Below, piece by piece: positions 32,909 through 42,242 of a DNA stretch of 64,000 nucleotides (position 1 is the first letter of the stretch; each line of letters starts with the position of its first letter). The stretch is from UBA2965 sp036526135 (GTDB taxonomy: Bacteria; Pseudomonadota; Gammaproteobacteria; Pseudomonadales; Azotimanducaceae). The position numbers and the translations under genes are program-made. The notes under the pieces were generated by a model. The model did no database searches. It was not told the origin of the DNA and saw only the letters and a program-made list of their open reading frames with translations. Location of the stretch: NCBI GenBank assembly GCA_036526135.1, contig DATCZA010000018.1, positions 62,001 through 126,000 of the forward strand, in the 5' to 3' direction.

Positions 32909-35161
32909 CTAGACGGCTGTGGCGGCTTCTGGCTGCTCGTCCAGGACCATGGCCCGGAACGGATTCTGCTGGAGCATCAGCTTGACCTGATCTGCCGGCA
33001 CCGGGTCACTGAATATGAAGCCCTGCACCTCGCTGCAGCCCTGGGAACGCAGATAGCGAAGCTGAGTGCGGTTCTCCACGCCCTCGGCAATGAGGTCCAG
33101 GTTGAGACCCCGCGCCATGGCGACGATGGCGTTGACGATGGAGGCATCGCCATGGTCTGCGCGGATGTCGCCCACGAAGCTGCGGTCGATCTTCAGCGTG
33201 TGGATGGGGAACTGCTGCAGGTAGCTCAGCGACGAGTATCCGGTGCCGAAATCGTCGATGGCGATCCGCACCCCGAGCTGCCGCAGCTGCTTGAGCTTGG
33301 GAATGACCACCTCCATGTCCTGCATCAGGATGTTCTCGGTGATCTCCAGCTTGACCCTGGAGGGATCCAGGCCGGCAGCAGCCATGTCCGCAACGAAATT
33401 ATCGACGAAGTCCTCCTGCTCGATCTGCGGGGCAGACAGGTTCACGGACAGCCGGATACTTCCAAGCCCCGCGCGCTCCCAGCCGGCAACATCGGTGCAC
33501 GCCCGGCGCTGAACGAAGGTGTCGATCTGGGTGATCAGACCGGTTTCTTCGGCCATGGGCAGGAAGTCGCCGGGCTCTACCAGCCCGCGCTCCGGATGCC
33601 GCCACCGGACGAGCGCCTCGACACCGACGATCTCCCCGGTCTTCAGCGCCACCTGAGGCTGGTAGTACACGACCAGCTCTTCCTGGGTAAGCCCGTTGCG
33701 AAGCTCGCGCTCCATGGACAGCCGGGTCGAGTACTTGTGGTTCATCTCCTCGGAGAAGAACTGGTAGCCGTTCTTGCCGCGACCCTTGACGTGGTACATG
33801 GCAATGTCGGCGTTCTGAATCAACGCTTCCTCGGTCTCCCCGGCCTCCGGGTACATGGCTACGCCGATGCTGGCACCCACGAACAGCTCGAGGCCATCAA
33901 TGACGAAGGGACCGCCCAGCCGGTCGAGGATCTTGGTGGCGATGACCACCACGTCGTCGCGCGTGCGCACCTCCGGCAGCAGCAGCGTGAACTCGTCGCC
34001 GCCGAAGCGCGACAGCGTGTCGCCGCGCCGCAGACAGCTCTGCAGGCGATTGGCTACCGCTTTGAGAAGCCGATCGCCCATGCTGTGGCCCAGGGTGTCA
34101 TTGACGATCTTGAAGCGGTCCAGATCCAGGAACATCACGGCCAGTCTTCGCTTGCTCCGCCGTGCCTGGGTGATTGCCAGCGACAGGCGGTCCTTGAGCA
34201 GAGCGCGGTTCGGCAGATGGGTGAGCAGATCGTGGTAGGCCTGAAAGCTGATGACCTCCTGGGCCTCTTTGCGTTCGCTGATATCCCGCGCGATGCCGTA
34301 GGTTCCAACGAAGTTTTCCCGGGTACGCTCCTTGGGATCGGAATAAACGCCCATGGCCGTGAGCTCAGTCCAGATGGCGTGGGCATGAAACAGACGCGCG
34401 CCCCGTCGGGCGTGGCGGCTCTTCAGGCGCATCTCCGCGTTGGACACCGCCCTGTCGCCCGTGCGCCGCTCGTTGAACACGTTCCGCGCAAGCTCCAGGT
34501 GGTCGTCGTCCACCAGCTCCGTGTAGTGCTTGCCGATGAGTTCGTCACGGGAGAATCCCAGCAGACTTTCGACACGGTCGTTGAGAAAGGTGAAGCAGCC
34601 GTTGCGGTCGAGCATGTAGACCAGATCCGGGGAGCTGTTGACGATGTAGCGATGCAGCTCCTCTGATTCCTTGACCTTCTCTTCCATGAGCTCGTTTTGA
34701 GCCTCGAGCTGGCACTGTCGCAGCGCCGTCTCCATGGTCGCGATGAGCTCGCCCGCCTCATAGGGCTTCTTGACGAAGTCGAAGGCCCCGCAATGCAGCG
34801 CGTGCTTGACGCCGCTGAAGCTGGAATCGCCGCTGACGACGATGATTTTGCAGGTGAGCTCGTTGCGGGCCGCGTAGTCGAGGACGTCGTGCCCGCTCAC
34901 GCCCGGCATGATCAGGTCCAGCAGAACGACGTCGTAGCTTTTCTCCGCCAGAAGATCCAGCGCCTGCTGGCCGCCGAGGGCTTTGTCCGGCTCGTAGCCG
35001 TGCAGCACCATCAGCTGGTAAAGGCTGTTGAGCAGCTCGGGTTTGTCATCGACGAGGAGAATCGACGCACCCACCAGCCCGGACCCGGCGCTTTTTCGAT
35101 TGAGCAATCGGGAGAATGACTCTCGGGGACTGGAAGCGTCCGCCGTGCTGCTTTCACTCAT
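32909..35161 (-). CDS. REC-PAS-GGDEF-EAL cyclic-di-GMP signalling protein
   Basis: About 750 aa from the ATG at 35161; ATG 35191 and GTG 35251 are in-frame alternatives, the last overlapping the Nudix gene. Domains in order: receiver (SILLVDDKPELL, phospho-Asp in VVLLDLIMPGVSG), PAS (SSPDLVYMLDRNGCFTFLND), GGDEF (SRFGGDEFTLLL with an RRGD I-site five residues before it), EAL (GVEALVRWRHPE, KLEITENILM, AIDDFGTGYSSL, AEGVEN). Both catalytic motifs are intact, so it could make and degrade c-di-GMP. No sensor kinase is adjacent. Confidence 0.93.
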   Translation of the reverse strand: MSESSTADASSPRESFSRLLNRKSAGSGLVGASILLVDDKPELLNSLYQLMVLHGYEPDKALGGQQALDLLAEKSYDVVLLDLIMPGVSGHDVLDYAARNELTCKIIVVSGDSSFSGVKHALHCGAFDFVKKPYEAGELIATMETALRQCQLEAQNELMEEKVKESEELHRYIVNSSPDLVYMLDRNGCFTFLNDRVESLLGFSRDELIGKHYTELVDDDHLELARNVFNERRTGDRAVSNAEMRLKSRHARRGARLFHAHAIWTELTAMGVYSDPKERTRENFVGTYGIARDISERKEAQEVISFQAYHDLLTHLPNRALLKDRLSLAITQARRSKRRLAVMFLDLDRFKIVNDTLGHSMGDRLLKAVANRLQSCLRRGDTLSRFGGDEFTLLLPEVRTRDDVVVIATKILDRLGGPFVIDGLELFVGASIGVAMYPEAGETEEALIQNADIAMYHVKGRGKNGYQFFSEEMNHKYSTRLSMERELRNGLTQEELVVYYQPQVALKTGEIVGVEALVRWRHPERGLVEPGDFLPMAEETGLITQIDTFVQRRACTDVAGWERAGLGSIRLSVNLSAPQIEQEDFVDNFVADMAAAGLDPSRVKLEITENILMQDMEVVIPKLKQLRQLGVRIAIDDFGTGYSSLSYLQQFPIHTLKIDRSFVGDIRADHGDASIVNAIVAMARGLNLDLIAEGVENRTQLRYLRSQGCSEVQGFIFSDPVPADQVKLMLQQNPFRAMVLDEQPEAATAV

Positions 35162-35237
35162 ACCAGAACTGTCCCACGTCGTGCTCGACATGCTTACCAA
35201 TTGTGACGAATTTTTGCTGCTCTGGATAGGCGCCCGC

Positions 35238-35825
35238 TCATGACGGATCACGCTCGTGCCGAAACGGGCGCGGCCAGAGCTCGAACACGCGCGACAGCGC
35301 GGAAAGCGCCAGCGCGTGCTTGATCACCCCTTGCTGCACCGCGTCGGCGACCGCCCGCTCGCTCATCAGCGTCACCTCGATGGCTTCGCCCGGGGTCGGC
35401 GCCGGCTCCTGCAGCAACGAAACGCCGGAGGCCAGCCAGTGATGGCAGAGGTGGTCGTGAAAAGCGGGATTCGGCTCAACGGCGCCGAGGTAGGTCCAAT
35501 CCCCACCGCCGTAACCGGTCTCCTCCAGGAGCTCCCGCCGGGCGGCGGCGAGCGAGTCCTCGCCCGGGTCCACCATGCCTCCCGGAGTCTCCAAAGTCGT
35601 GTAATCCACGCCGAAGCGGAACTGGCGAACCATGACGGAGAGCCCATCGGCCGTAAGCGCTACGACGTTCACCCAGTCCACGGACTCCAGAACCAGCCGC
35701 CGGAGCACCGCATCGTTGCGCGGATTGCGCATCCTGTCGAAGCGGGTCTTGAACAGAATCAGGTCATTGCCGTACTCCGAGCCCAGACGCTCCCAGCGCA
35801 GTTCCAGCTCCGAATCCACACTCAT
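35238..35825 (-). CDS. Nudix hydrolase (ADP-sugar-pyrophosphatase-like)
   Basis: 195 aa. The Nudix box GGMVDPGEDSLAAARRELLEETGY matches GX5EX7REUXEEXGU (shown by its landmarks GEDSLAAARRELLEETG). It would cleave an X-linked nucleoside diphosphate such as ADP-ribose. The start is the ATG at 35825, which overlaps the AttH-like lipoprotein stop (ATGA), so it is coupled to that transporter cassette. A longer in-frame extension upstream lies inside the lipoprotein gene and is not coding. Confidence 0.88.
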   Translation of the reverse strand: MSVDSELELRWERLGSEYGNDLILFKTRFDRMRNPRNDAVLRRLVLESVDWVNVVALTADGLSVMVRQFRFGVDYTTLETPGGMVDPGEDSLAAARRELLEETGYGGGDWTYLGAVEPNPAFHDHLCHHWLASGVSLLQEPAPTPGEAIEVTLMSERAVADAVQQGVIKHALALSALSRVFELWPRPFRHERDPS

Positions 35826-36946
35826 CCTTCGTACCCCGTCAATTCCATGTAGCCGCGGCCAGTGCGTCTGCCCGCCATGTCGAAGACGCCCACCAGCCCT
35901 TCCCAGTAGGAAACGCTGGTCTCCATGCGCTGATCGGGAACGGCGGCGCGGATGCGCAGCTCGCGATCGAGCGCCTTCAGGCGCCACTGCAGCGGCCAGG
36001 CAACGCCGTCGTCGTCCTGCCAGAAGATCTCCGGCTCGAGCTCGAAGTCGTCGGCGCCAAGAGGATGCTTCGCGCCGTAGGGGTCGATGAGCACGGCGTG
36101 ATCGTAGCGATCCCGGGACCCATCCGCACGCCTGAGCTGGTAGACCATGATCTCCCAGCTGTCGTCGAGGTGAAGGGCGAACCAGTCCCAACCCACCTGC
36201 CCGGACGAGAGCGCGCTGGTGCTCCACTCGCGGTCGATCCAGGCCCGGCCGCTGACCTGATGCTCTACCTCACCGATCCTGAGCGTGCCCCGCGCACTTA
36301 GCCGCGGCACCGAGTAGTAATAGGAAGCCTGCTCCGGCCCCTTGGCGCTCAGGCCGCGATCACCCTGCAGAACGGGCCTTTTCAGCGCATCCAGCTGCAG
36401 GTCGACGGCGAACGCGTCAGCCTTCACGCTCAACCTCTGCTCGTCGAAGCCGCCGTTCCGGCCGGCAAGCTCCCAGCCGTCCACCCAGACGCGAAATGGC
36501 TCTGCGGTGGCACCGGCGACGCCCGGGTGGCCACGCGCCACGCGCTCCTCATGCCAGTGCCCCTGCTCCAGGACGCCGGTAACCGCTGCGTGCGCCAGAA
36601 AGACCTGGTTGGACAGCCACGGGTTGGCTGGCCCGGGCCCGGGCGCCAGCGCCTGGCGAAACACGGTGAACTGCACCCCGAACTCCGCGCCGAACTCGTT
36701 CTGGACGTTGGCGGTCAGGTACCACCACTCACTCCTGAACCTCGGGTGAGGGCCGTGGTCCCCAGGGAACGCGAACGGCACGACAGCCTCCGCCCGGGCA
36801 AAACCCTGCGCGTCCGTCTCGCCCAGCACGGCGCCGAGCCGCAGAGTCCCTTCCCCCATGGCGCCGCCCGCCGGCTCGTCCGGTTGGCAACCGGGGGCCA
36901 CGATCAGCAGCGTCAGCAGCAACGCGGGCAGGGTTACGATGCGCAT
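35822..36946 (-). CDS. AttH-type lipoprotein with CrtC-like lipocalin domains
   Basis: 374 aa. A lipoprotein signal peptide ends at LLTLLIVAPGC (lipobox APGC, Cys near residue 20). The mature part is the two-lipocalin AttH / carotenoid 1,2-hydratase-like fold with FRSEWWYLTANV, GRAWIDREWSTSAL and WDWFALHLDD. In several bacteria such a protein is encoded with an FtsX-type ABC permease and ATPase, as here. It probably helps export or handle a lipophilic molecule at the periplasmic face. The stop overlaps the Nudix start; the permease stop is seven bases upstream. Confidence 0.85.
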   Translation of the reverse strand: MRIVTLPALLLTLLIVAPGCQPDEPAGGAMGEGTLRLGAVLGETDAQGFARAEAVVPFAFPGDHGPHPRFRSEWWYLTANVQNEFGAEFGVQFTVFRQALAPGPGPANPWLSNQVFLAHAAVTGVLEQGHWHEERVARGHPGVAGATAEPFRVWVDGWELAGRNGGFDEQRLSVKADAFAVDLQLDALKRPVLQGDRGLSAKGPEQASYYYSVPRLSARGTLRIGEVEHQVSGRAWIDREWSTSALSSGQVGWDWFALHLDDSWEIMVYQLRRADGSRDRYDHAVLIDPYGAKHPLGADDFELEPEIFWQDDDGVAWPLQWRLKALDRELRIRAAVPDQRMETSVSYWEGLVGVFDMAGRRTGRGYMELTGYEG

Positions 36947-36952
36947 TCCCTA

Positions 36953-39325
36953 TCAGATCTCCCCGGCCGAATCCCGCGGCGACGGCAACAGTCCCGCCAG
37001 CACGGCAGCACCGATCCCGAGCGCGAGTGGCACGGCCACGTCGCTCAATGCCAGATGCAGATCCACCGTCCAGCCGAAGGCCCGCGGGTTGATCACCGCG
37101 CACAACAGCCATGCCATGAGCACCCCCAGGGGCAGGGCCAACGCTACCGCGACGCTGCCGATGCCCAGCGCCCGGCGCACGGCCACCCGGGCGAGCTCGC
37201 CCGCGGTGACGCCCAGCATGACGAGCAGGTGCACGCCCTGCTGCTGATTGAGGCGCAGGGCGACGAGGGAGTTGTGCACGCCGATGGCGGCCACCAGCAG
37301 GGCGAGCAGGGTCAGGGAGGACGTAATGGCAAACGTGCGATCGAAGATCTCCATCGCCACCTGACGCATCCGCCCGCGGGGCTCCACCTCCACGCCGGGG
37401 AAGGCCGCAAGGAGACGCGCGTCGAGATCGGCACCAGCGACCTGATCATCCGCCGCCAGCGAGACGCTGAGCCGGTCGTGCACGAGCTCGATGCCCAGGT
37501 CGGCCGCAACCGACTCATCCACGAGCACACGGTAACCGGCCTCGCCAAAACCGCTGAAAACGCCCGCGATCCGGAGGCCCCCGCCCAGAGCCAGACGATC
37601 GCCCACATCTGCTCCGAGCAAGCCGGCCAGCCGCTCGCTGACCAGCGCTTCCCCTGGGCCCAGCCCTCCGCGAACGCCGTATCGGGCCGCCTCCGCCTCG
37701 TCGAGCGGCGAGTAGCCAAGCTCGATGGGCACGGTGCCGACGCGATGTCTGGCCCTCCCGTAGGGCTGCACGTGATCGACCGACGGCTGCTCTAAGAGCC
37801 AACCGTGCACGTCGGCCAAGTCGCGCCCGCCCCCATCCACATAAAGATCGTGGGCGAGGCGCTGATCGAGCATCTGCGCGAAGTCCGTGCGGAAGCTCTC
37901 CACCATCAGCCCCACGGCCATGCTAGTGGCCACGGCCAGCGACAGCGCACCAACGGCCACGGACAGATCCCGCGGGTACCACGCCACCTCGCGCAGAGCG
38001 TGCCGGTTGAGGAGACGGCCACGCAAGCGCAGCGCAGAGGCCCGCAACGCCTCCAGCATGGGCTGGACGACGGCAACCACCAGCATTCCCAGCGCGAGCA
38101 CGGCTGCGAAGCCGCCGAACAGACCCGTCACCGGGAAGTAGACGCCGGCCGCGGCGACCGCGAGCAGCACGCCAGCCAGGATCCAGGTGGGCGCCCCGGA
38201 GCCCGATCCCCACTCGCGGCGGCAGGCCATCCACGCGCTCAGCGAGCCAACGCCCATGCCCGACACGCCGGCTTTGAGCAGGAGCCAACCCGTAATCGGC
38301 GGCCACTGCCCGGCCGCGTCTGCAGCCAGGGTCGTCATGGCACCAAGCCCGCGGGCCAGCACAACGCCGCCGAGCAACCCGGCGAAGCTCGCCACCAAGC
38401 CCAGCAGGAAAAACGCGCGCACGAACCCACGGGTCAGCTCGATCCTGGACACGCCCATGGCTTCGAGCCGGTCGTTGAGCAGGCGACGGCGACGGTGCCA
38501 GATGATGGCTATCTGGTAGATCAGAAACCACGCCACCACCAGAACCAGCAGACCCAGCGCTCCCACGTTGAAAACCACCGATCGCGCAAAGCCCAGGGAC
38601 GGCTGCTCCGCCGAGATCGAGCGAGCGCGCCATCCCTCCGGCTGCCACCCCGACGAGCGGCGGGCAAACCCCGCGGAGATTCCCGGGAGCACGCGCTCGG
38701 CCAGCTCGCTGGCCCGCGCGTAGGGGTCCGATCGGCGGACACCGATCTGGCTCAGCGCCTGGGGAGGCAATCCCAGCAGCGTCTGGGCGATGCCCAGATC
38801 GGCAAGCACGAGCCCGCCGAGGTCGGCGTCGAGCACGCCCTCCACCTGGAATGACGCGCCGCCCACCTCGATGGACTCGCCCGCCCGAAGGCCGAAGCTC
38901 CCGTCTACCAGCAGGCGGCCGTCGGCGATCAGCGCCCGACCATCGATCCCGGAACCGGAGGCCGGCAAACTCGAGGCCGCGATCCAGTCGACGCCCACCA
39001 CGAGCGCGCGGCGTCCCGCCATCACCCGCTGACCTTCCACCATGGGAACCAGCGCCCGCACGTCCGTATACTCGCCAGCGCGCCAGCGCGCCCGAAGCGC
39101 GAAATAATCGGCATCGGTGAGATTTGCGCCATCGCGATCGAGAAGCTCGGTGAGGCCGTCTAGATGGGGCAGGCCGACCATTTCCAGGGAGGCGTTGATG
39201 CGGGAACCGATCTGATGGACGGCCACGACCGCGGCAACGCCCAGGGTCAGCCCCACCAGCACCGAAAGCGTGCTCCACCGCGCCCGCAGCAGAAACCGCA
39301 GCTGGCTGAGCCCGAGCAGGCTCAC
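36953..39325 (-). CDS. FtsX-like ABC transporter permease
   Basis: 790 aa. An N-terminal transmembrane helix (TLSVLVGLTLGVAAVVAVHQ) is followed by a large periplasmic region, then groups of helices around residues 255-400 and at the C-terminus (LTLLALLVAAIGVHNSLVAL), with a second periplasmic region between them. This is the LolC/MacB-related FtsX architecture with two FtsX domains in one chain. It partners the ATPase upstream (GTGA overlap) and the AttH lipoprotein downstream. The substrate is unknown, probably a lipid or lipoprotein. Confidence 0.88.
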   Translation of the reverse strand: MSLLGLSQLRFLLRARWSTLSVLVGLTLGVAAVVAVHQIGSRINASLEMVGLPHLDGLTELLDRDGANLTDADYFALRARWRAGEYTDVRALVPMVEGQRVMAGRRALVVGVDWIAASSLPASGSGIDGRALIADGRLLVDGSFGLRAGESIEVGGASFQVEGVLDADLGGLVLADLGIAQTLLGLPPQALSQIGVRRSDPYARASELAERVLPGISAGFARRSSGWQPEGWRARSISAEQPSLGFARSVVFNVGALGLLVLVVAWFLIYQIAIIWHRRRRLLNDRLEAMGVSRIELTRGFVRAFFLLGLVASFAGLLGGVVLARGLGAMTTLAADAAGQWPPITGWLLLKAGVSGMGVGSLSAWMACRREWGSGSGAPTWILAGVLLAVAAAGVYFPVTGLFGGFAAVLALGMLVVAVVQPMLEALRASALRLRGRLLNRHALREVAWYPRDLSVAVGALSLAVATSMAVGLMVESFRTDFAQMLDQRLAHDLYVDGGGRDLADVHGWLLEQPSVDHVQPYGRARHRVGTVPIELGYSPLDEAEAARYGVRGGLGPGEALVSERLAGLLGADVGDRLALGGGLRIAGVFSGFGEAGYRVLVDESVAADLGIELVHDRLSVSLAADDQVAGADLDARLLAAFPGVEVEPRGRMRQVAMEIFDRTFAITSSLTLLALLVAAIGVHNSLVALRLNQQQGVHLLVMLGVTAGELARVAVRRALGIGSVAVALALPLGVLMAWLLCAVINPRAFGWTVDLHLALSDVAVPLALGIGAAVLAGLLPSPRDSAGEI

Positions 39326-39996
39326 ACCGCGCCCGCGCCCAGCCGCAGGACGTGGTCCGCGCGCGCCGCGACCGCCTCGTTGTGTGTCGCCAACAGCAGG
39401 GCGGCGCCCTGGGCGCGTACCTCGCGCCAGAGAAGGTCCGTCACCAGATTCGCGTTGCCGCCGTCCAGGTTGCCCGTCGGCTCATCCGCCAGAACCAGCA
39501 CCGGCTCGTGGGCGAGCGCCCGGGCGATGGCCGTGCGTTGACGCTCACCGCCTGAGAGGTTCTCCGGGAAATCGTCGAGGCGGTCGTCCATCCCCAGATC
39601 GGCCAGCCGCTGCAGGGCGGCCGCCCGCAGATGGCCGCGCCCGGTCAGCTCGAGCGGCAGCAGCACGTTTTCCCGAACCGTGAGCGTCGGCACGAGATTG
39701 AAGAACTGAAACACGTATCCGAGCTGCCGGCGTCTGACGTCCGCACGGGCCGCATCGCTAAGCCCGTCGATCCGCAGAGTACCTTCCGGGGTGGTCAGCT
39801 CGATCAGACCCGCATCCGGCAGCACCAGTCCGGCGACGATGCTCAGCAGAGTGGACTTGCCGGAGCCGCTGGGCCCGCAAACGGCCAGAATCTCTCCCGG
39901 ACCCACCTCTAAGGAGACCTCCGCGAGCACAACCCGCTCGGCGCTTCCGTCAACGTAGCGTTTGGCAAGGCCGGCAACGGACAGGACCGGGTTCAT
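39322..39996 (-). CDS. ABC transporter ATP-binding protein (LolD/MacB type)
   Basis: 224 aa. Walker A GPSGSGKSTLL, Q-loop YVFQFFNLVP, signature LSGGERQRTA, Walker B VLVLADEPT and the H-loop LLATHNEAVA. The LolD-like length and YVFQFFNL phrase place it with the FtsX-coupled mechanotransmission ABC systems. It energises the 790-aa permease, with which it overlaps by four bases. It begins ten bases after the upstream Nudix gene. Confidence 0.93.
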   Translation of the reverse strand: MNPVLSVAGLAKRYVDGSAERVVLAEVSLEVGPGEILAVCGPSGSGKSTLLSIVAGLVLPDAGLIELTTPEGTLRIDGLSDAARADVRRRQLGYVFQFFNLVPTLTVRENVLLPLELTGRGHLRAAALQRLADLGMDDRLDDFPENLSGGERQRTAIARALAHEPVLVLADEPTGNLDGGNANLVTDLLWREVRAQGAALLLATHNEAVAARADHVLRLGAGAV

Positions 39997-40006
39997 GATT
40001 CTGCCC

Positions 40007-40762
40007 TCATCGCAGTGGATACATCCCCTGATGGCGCAGATCGGCCGTCAGCTCGTCGAGGTGCGCCTCCGCGGCCACATCGGCCAGCATGTGCGCAACG
40101 CCTGAATAACGCGCGATGGTCTGCAGGGTCGTCAGCGTGGGCGCGATCATCTGCCATCGCCCCGTCTCGAAAAGCTCCAGGGCCCTGCCTGGCGCTACCC
40201 AGGCCTCGGCCGCCGTTTCCCAAGCGTGCCCAGCGGTGACCTGGCCCGTTGGCATATGGGCAATGAAGAACCGCGTGTCGAAGCGCCGCGGCGCCACCTC
40301 AGGCGTGATCCAGTGACTGAAATAGTGCGCGCGGCCGGCCCGGATGGCGAGCCCTTCCTGCCGGCACATGGCCGCGAAATCCAGCTCGCCGGAGATGAGC
40401 GCGTGACGGTGTCCGGCAAAGCGCTCCGCTTCGGCATCCGTTCGCGGGGTGAAGAGCTCACCGTCGCGATCCGCCAGAAGCACGCCGCACTCCTCGAAGC
40501 ACTCGCGAATGGCCGCCACCCAGTATCGCAGGCCGCCCGCCTCCACGCCCAACCGCTGCGACGCCGACCGGTCGTCCAGGTCGGTGACAAGCTCGGGCAC
40601 GAAGTCGGCCGCGTCCACCTTGCCCCCCGGAAAGACGTGCAGGTCCGGGAAGTCGACGCCGCCGGGACGCTGAACCATGAACACCTCGGGGCCGCCGCCA
40701 ACGTCGCGGACGAGCAGGATGGTCGCGGCGAGCCTGATGTTGTCTTTTCTAACGGGCTGCAT
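40007..40762 (-). CDS. Nudix hydrolase, NUDT19-like
   Basis: 251 aa. RLAATILLVRDVGGGPEVFMVQR opens the fold; the Nudix motif is split around HVFPGGKVDAADF and YWVAAIRECFEECGVLL, with an insertion between them as in NUDT19-type CoA/acyl-CoA diphosphatases. It is therefore a candidate CoA diphosphatase, though the UPF0035-type CoA motif is not evident. It is the first gene of the minus-strand group that includes the ABC cassette. Confidence 0.82.
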   Translation of the reverse strand: MQPVRKDNIRLAATILLVRDVGGGPEVFMVQRPGGVDFPDLHVFPGGKVDAADFVPELVTDLDDRSASQRLGVEAGGLRYWVAAIRECFEECGVLLADRDGELFTPRTDAEAERFAGHRHALISGELDFAAMCRQEGLAIRAGRAHYFSHWITPEVAPRRFDTRFFIAHMPTGQVTAGHAWETAAEAWVAPGRALELFETGRWQMIAPTLTTLQTIARYSGVAHMLADVAAEAHLDELTADLRHQGMYPLR

Positions 40763-40850
40763 TTGCAGGAACTGATATCAAATTGCCATCTCTTGTCGGG
40801 CTCGGCATGCCGCGCTAGTCTGAGACCGACCACGCGGCCGAGACCTCAAA
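40763..40850. promoter_or_regulatory. Divergent intergenic region, Nudix / RHH protein
   Basis: 88 bases between two genes transcribed apart. The left half is AT-richer (TGATATCAAATTG near 40771) and the right half includes alternating GC stretches. Promoters for both directions must lie here. The RHH protein could bind its own promoter, but I see no convincing operator repeat. Confidence 0.4.
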
Positions 40851-41147
40851 ATGAAAGAAAAATATTACAAGGTCCTCGTGCGTCTTCCGCCGGAAATGCG
40901 AGAGATGCTCGCAGAGTCGGCGCGACACTACCGGCGCAGCAGGAACTCCGACATTGTAGCGCGTCTGCAGGAGTCCTTCAGAGGCATAGCAGATTCCGCC
41001 CGGGGACGGGGACTTGCGCCACCCATGCACGACCAGTTCGAGCAGCTGTTCAGGGCCGACCTCAGCCCGCAGGAACAGAGCCTCGTCACGGCCTTTCGCC
41101 GGCTGAGCAGTGACCAGCAGACGGCGCTGCTCGCCCTGCTCAACTGA
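40851..41147 (+). CDS. Arc-like ribbon-helix-helix DNA-binding protein
   Basis: 98 aa. The N-terminal KYYKVLVRLPPEMREMLAESARHY and SRNSDIVARLQESF (landmarks VLVRLPPEM and RRSRNSDIVARLQ) match the MetJ/Arc ribbon-helix-helix fold: a beta strand followed by two helices. A second half of about 45 residues (HDQFEQLFRADLSPQEQSL) is extra relative to phage Arc. It lies 23 bases before the response regulator. No toxin gene follows, so it is not an obvious antitoxin. Confidence 0.8.
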   Translation: MKEKYYKVLVRLPPEMREMLAESARHYRRSRNSDIVARLQESFRGIADSARGRGLAPPMHDQFEQLFRADLSPQEQSLVTAFRRLSSDQQTALLALLN

Positions 41148-41170
41148 CGCTGCGGACCGGGACACCCCTG

Positions 41171-42163
41171 ATGTCACTTTCACCCTATCACCACCCCACC
41201 ACGATCTGCCTGGTGGACGACAATCAATCCTTTCTGGACAGCATGATCCTGGAGATGCCCAGCATGTGGGCTTGCCGGGCGTTCACGGACCCCCACGCAG
41301 CTGCAGAGTTCCTGAACCAACCCATCGGGCTGCCGCCGCTGGCTGAGCGCTGCCTTTCCCGGGAGACCTCAACGGGCTCCGACGCGGTCATTCACATCGA
41401 CCTCGGCCTCATCGAGCAGGAGGTCAATCATCCGGACCGGTTCAGGCGCATATCGGTGCTGGTGGCCGATTACGCCATGCCATCCATGAACGGGCTGGAG
41501 CTTTGCGCCGCGGCCAGGGATCCCCACCTGCGCAAGGCCATGCTCACCGGCGTCGCGGATGAAAAGCTGGCAGTCGAGGCCTTCAACGAGGGTCTCATCC
41601 ACCGGTTCATTCCCAAACACGGGACGTCGGCGACCGCCATCGCCCGGGAATACATCGCCGAGCTGCAGGCCGAATATTTCGAACAGTACACGGCCCTGCT
41701 TCAGGGCAGCCTGACCGTGGGCAAGCCCGGCTTTCTGACCGATCCCGACGTCTCGCAATGGGTCGAGGCACTCATGCGCACCGAGCGGCTGGTCGAGTAC
41801 TACCTGGTGGATGACCCGCCGGGCCTGCTGATGCTCGGCAGCGACGGCGCGATGTTCAGAGCGATGATCCTGGACCCCGTTGAACTGAGCCATCAGCTCG
41901 AGATCGCGCGCCGGTATGGCGCGCCCGACCACATCGTGAAGGGCATCGCGGAGCGCCGGCTGGCCGTGCTGCTCGCCGGCGACTCCCCGGCCGACTATTA
42001 CGGCGCCGAGAGCTTTCCGTGGGAAGAGAACGTCTGCGCGGTCAGCCCCGTGGGCGATGACGGGAAGTGGTTTGTCGGCGTGGTGCGAGACGCGCCGGTA
42101 GACATCGATTTCGACCCGAGGCTTTCCTCCTACGACGCCTACCTGGCAACCCTGGAGCGCTGA
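41171..42163 (+). CDS. Unusual response-regulator-like protein
   Basis: 330 aa. A receiver domain starts with ICLVDDNQSF (acidic pair D16-D17). The likely phospho-acceptor is D100 in VLVADYAMPSMNG, and K155-like MLTGVADEKLA follows. The gap from the acidic pair to the acceptor is about 83 residues against about 44 in CheY, so roughly 40 residues are inserted (around residues 50-90). The C-terminal ~170 residues (RLVEYYLVDDPPGLLML and beyond) match no domain I recognise. No DNA-binding output is visible. Confidence 0.75.
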   Translation: MSLSPYHHPTTICLVDDNQSFLDSMILEMPSMWACRAFTDPHAAAEFLNQPIGLPPLAERCLSRETSTGSDAVIHIDLGLIEQEVNHPDRFRRISVLVADYAMPSMNGLELCAAARDPHLRKAMLTGVADEKLAVEAFNEGLIHRFIPKHGTSATAIAREYIAELQAEYFEQYTALLQGSLTVGKPGFLTDPDVSQWVEALMRTERLVEYYLVDDPPGLLMLGSDGAMFRAMILDPVELSHQLEIARRYGAPDHIVKGIAERRLAVLLAGDSPADYYGAESFPWEENVCAVSPVGDDGKWFVGVVRDAPVDIDFDPRLSSYDAYLATLER

Positions 42164-42209
42164 AGCGGCATCGCGACTGGGGCCGGCGCTACCCGACCGG
42201 CTGGCACCT

Positions 42210-42240
42210 CGGTCCGGGCCGCCGGGACGGCCTTGGACCG
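42210..42240. terminator. Hairpin between convergent genes
   Basis: CGGTCC (42210-42215) pairs with GGACCG (42235-42240), and inside it GGCCG (42217-42221) pairs with CGGCC (42228-42232) around a six-base loop. It lies between the response regulator stop and the end of sbcB, where a bidirectional terminator is expected. There is no U tract, so it could be a Rho-linked or structural element only. Confidence 0.4.
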
Positions 42241-42242
42241 TG

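Noticed and set aside
32906..34666. Long open frame antisense to the REC-PAS-GGDEF-EAL gene
   Set aside because: It is a high-GC shadow frame; the opposite strand encodes clear domain motifs, while this product is low-complexity and matches nothing.
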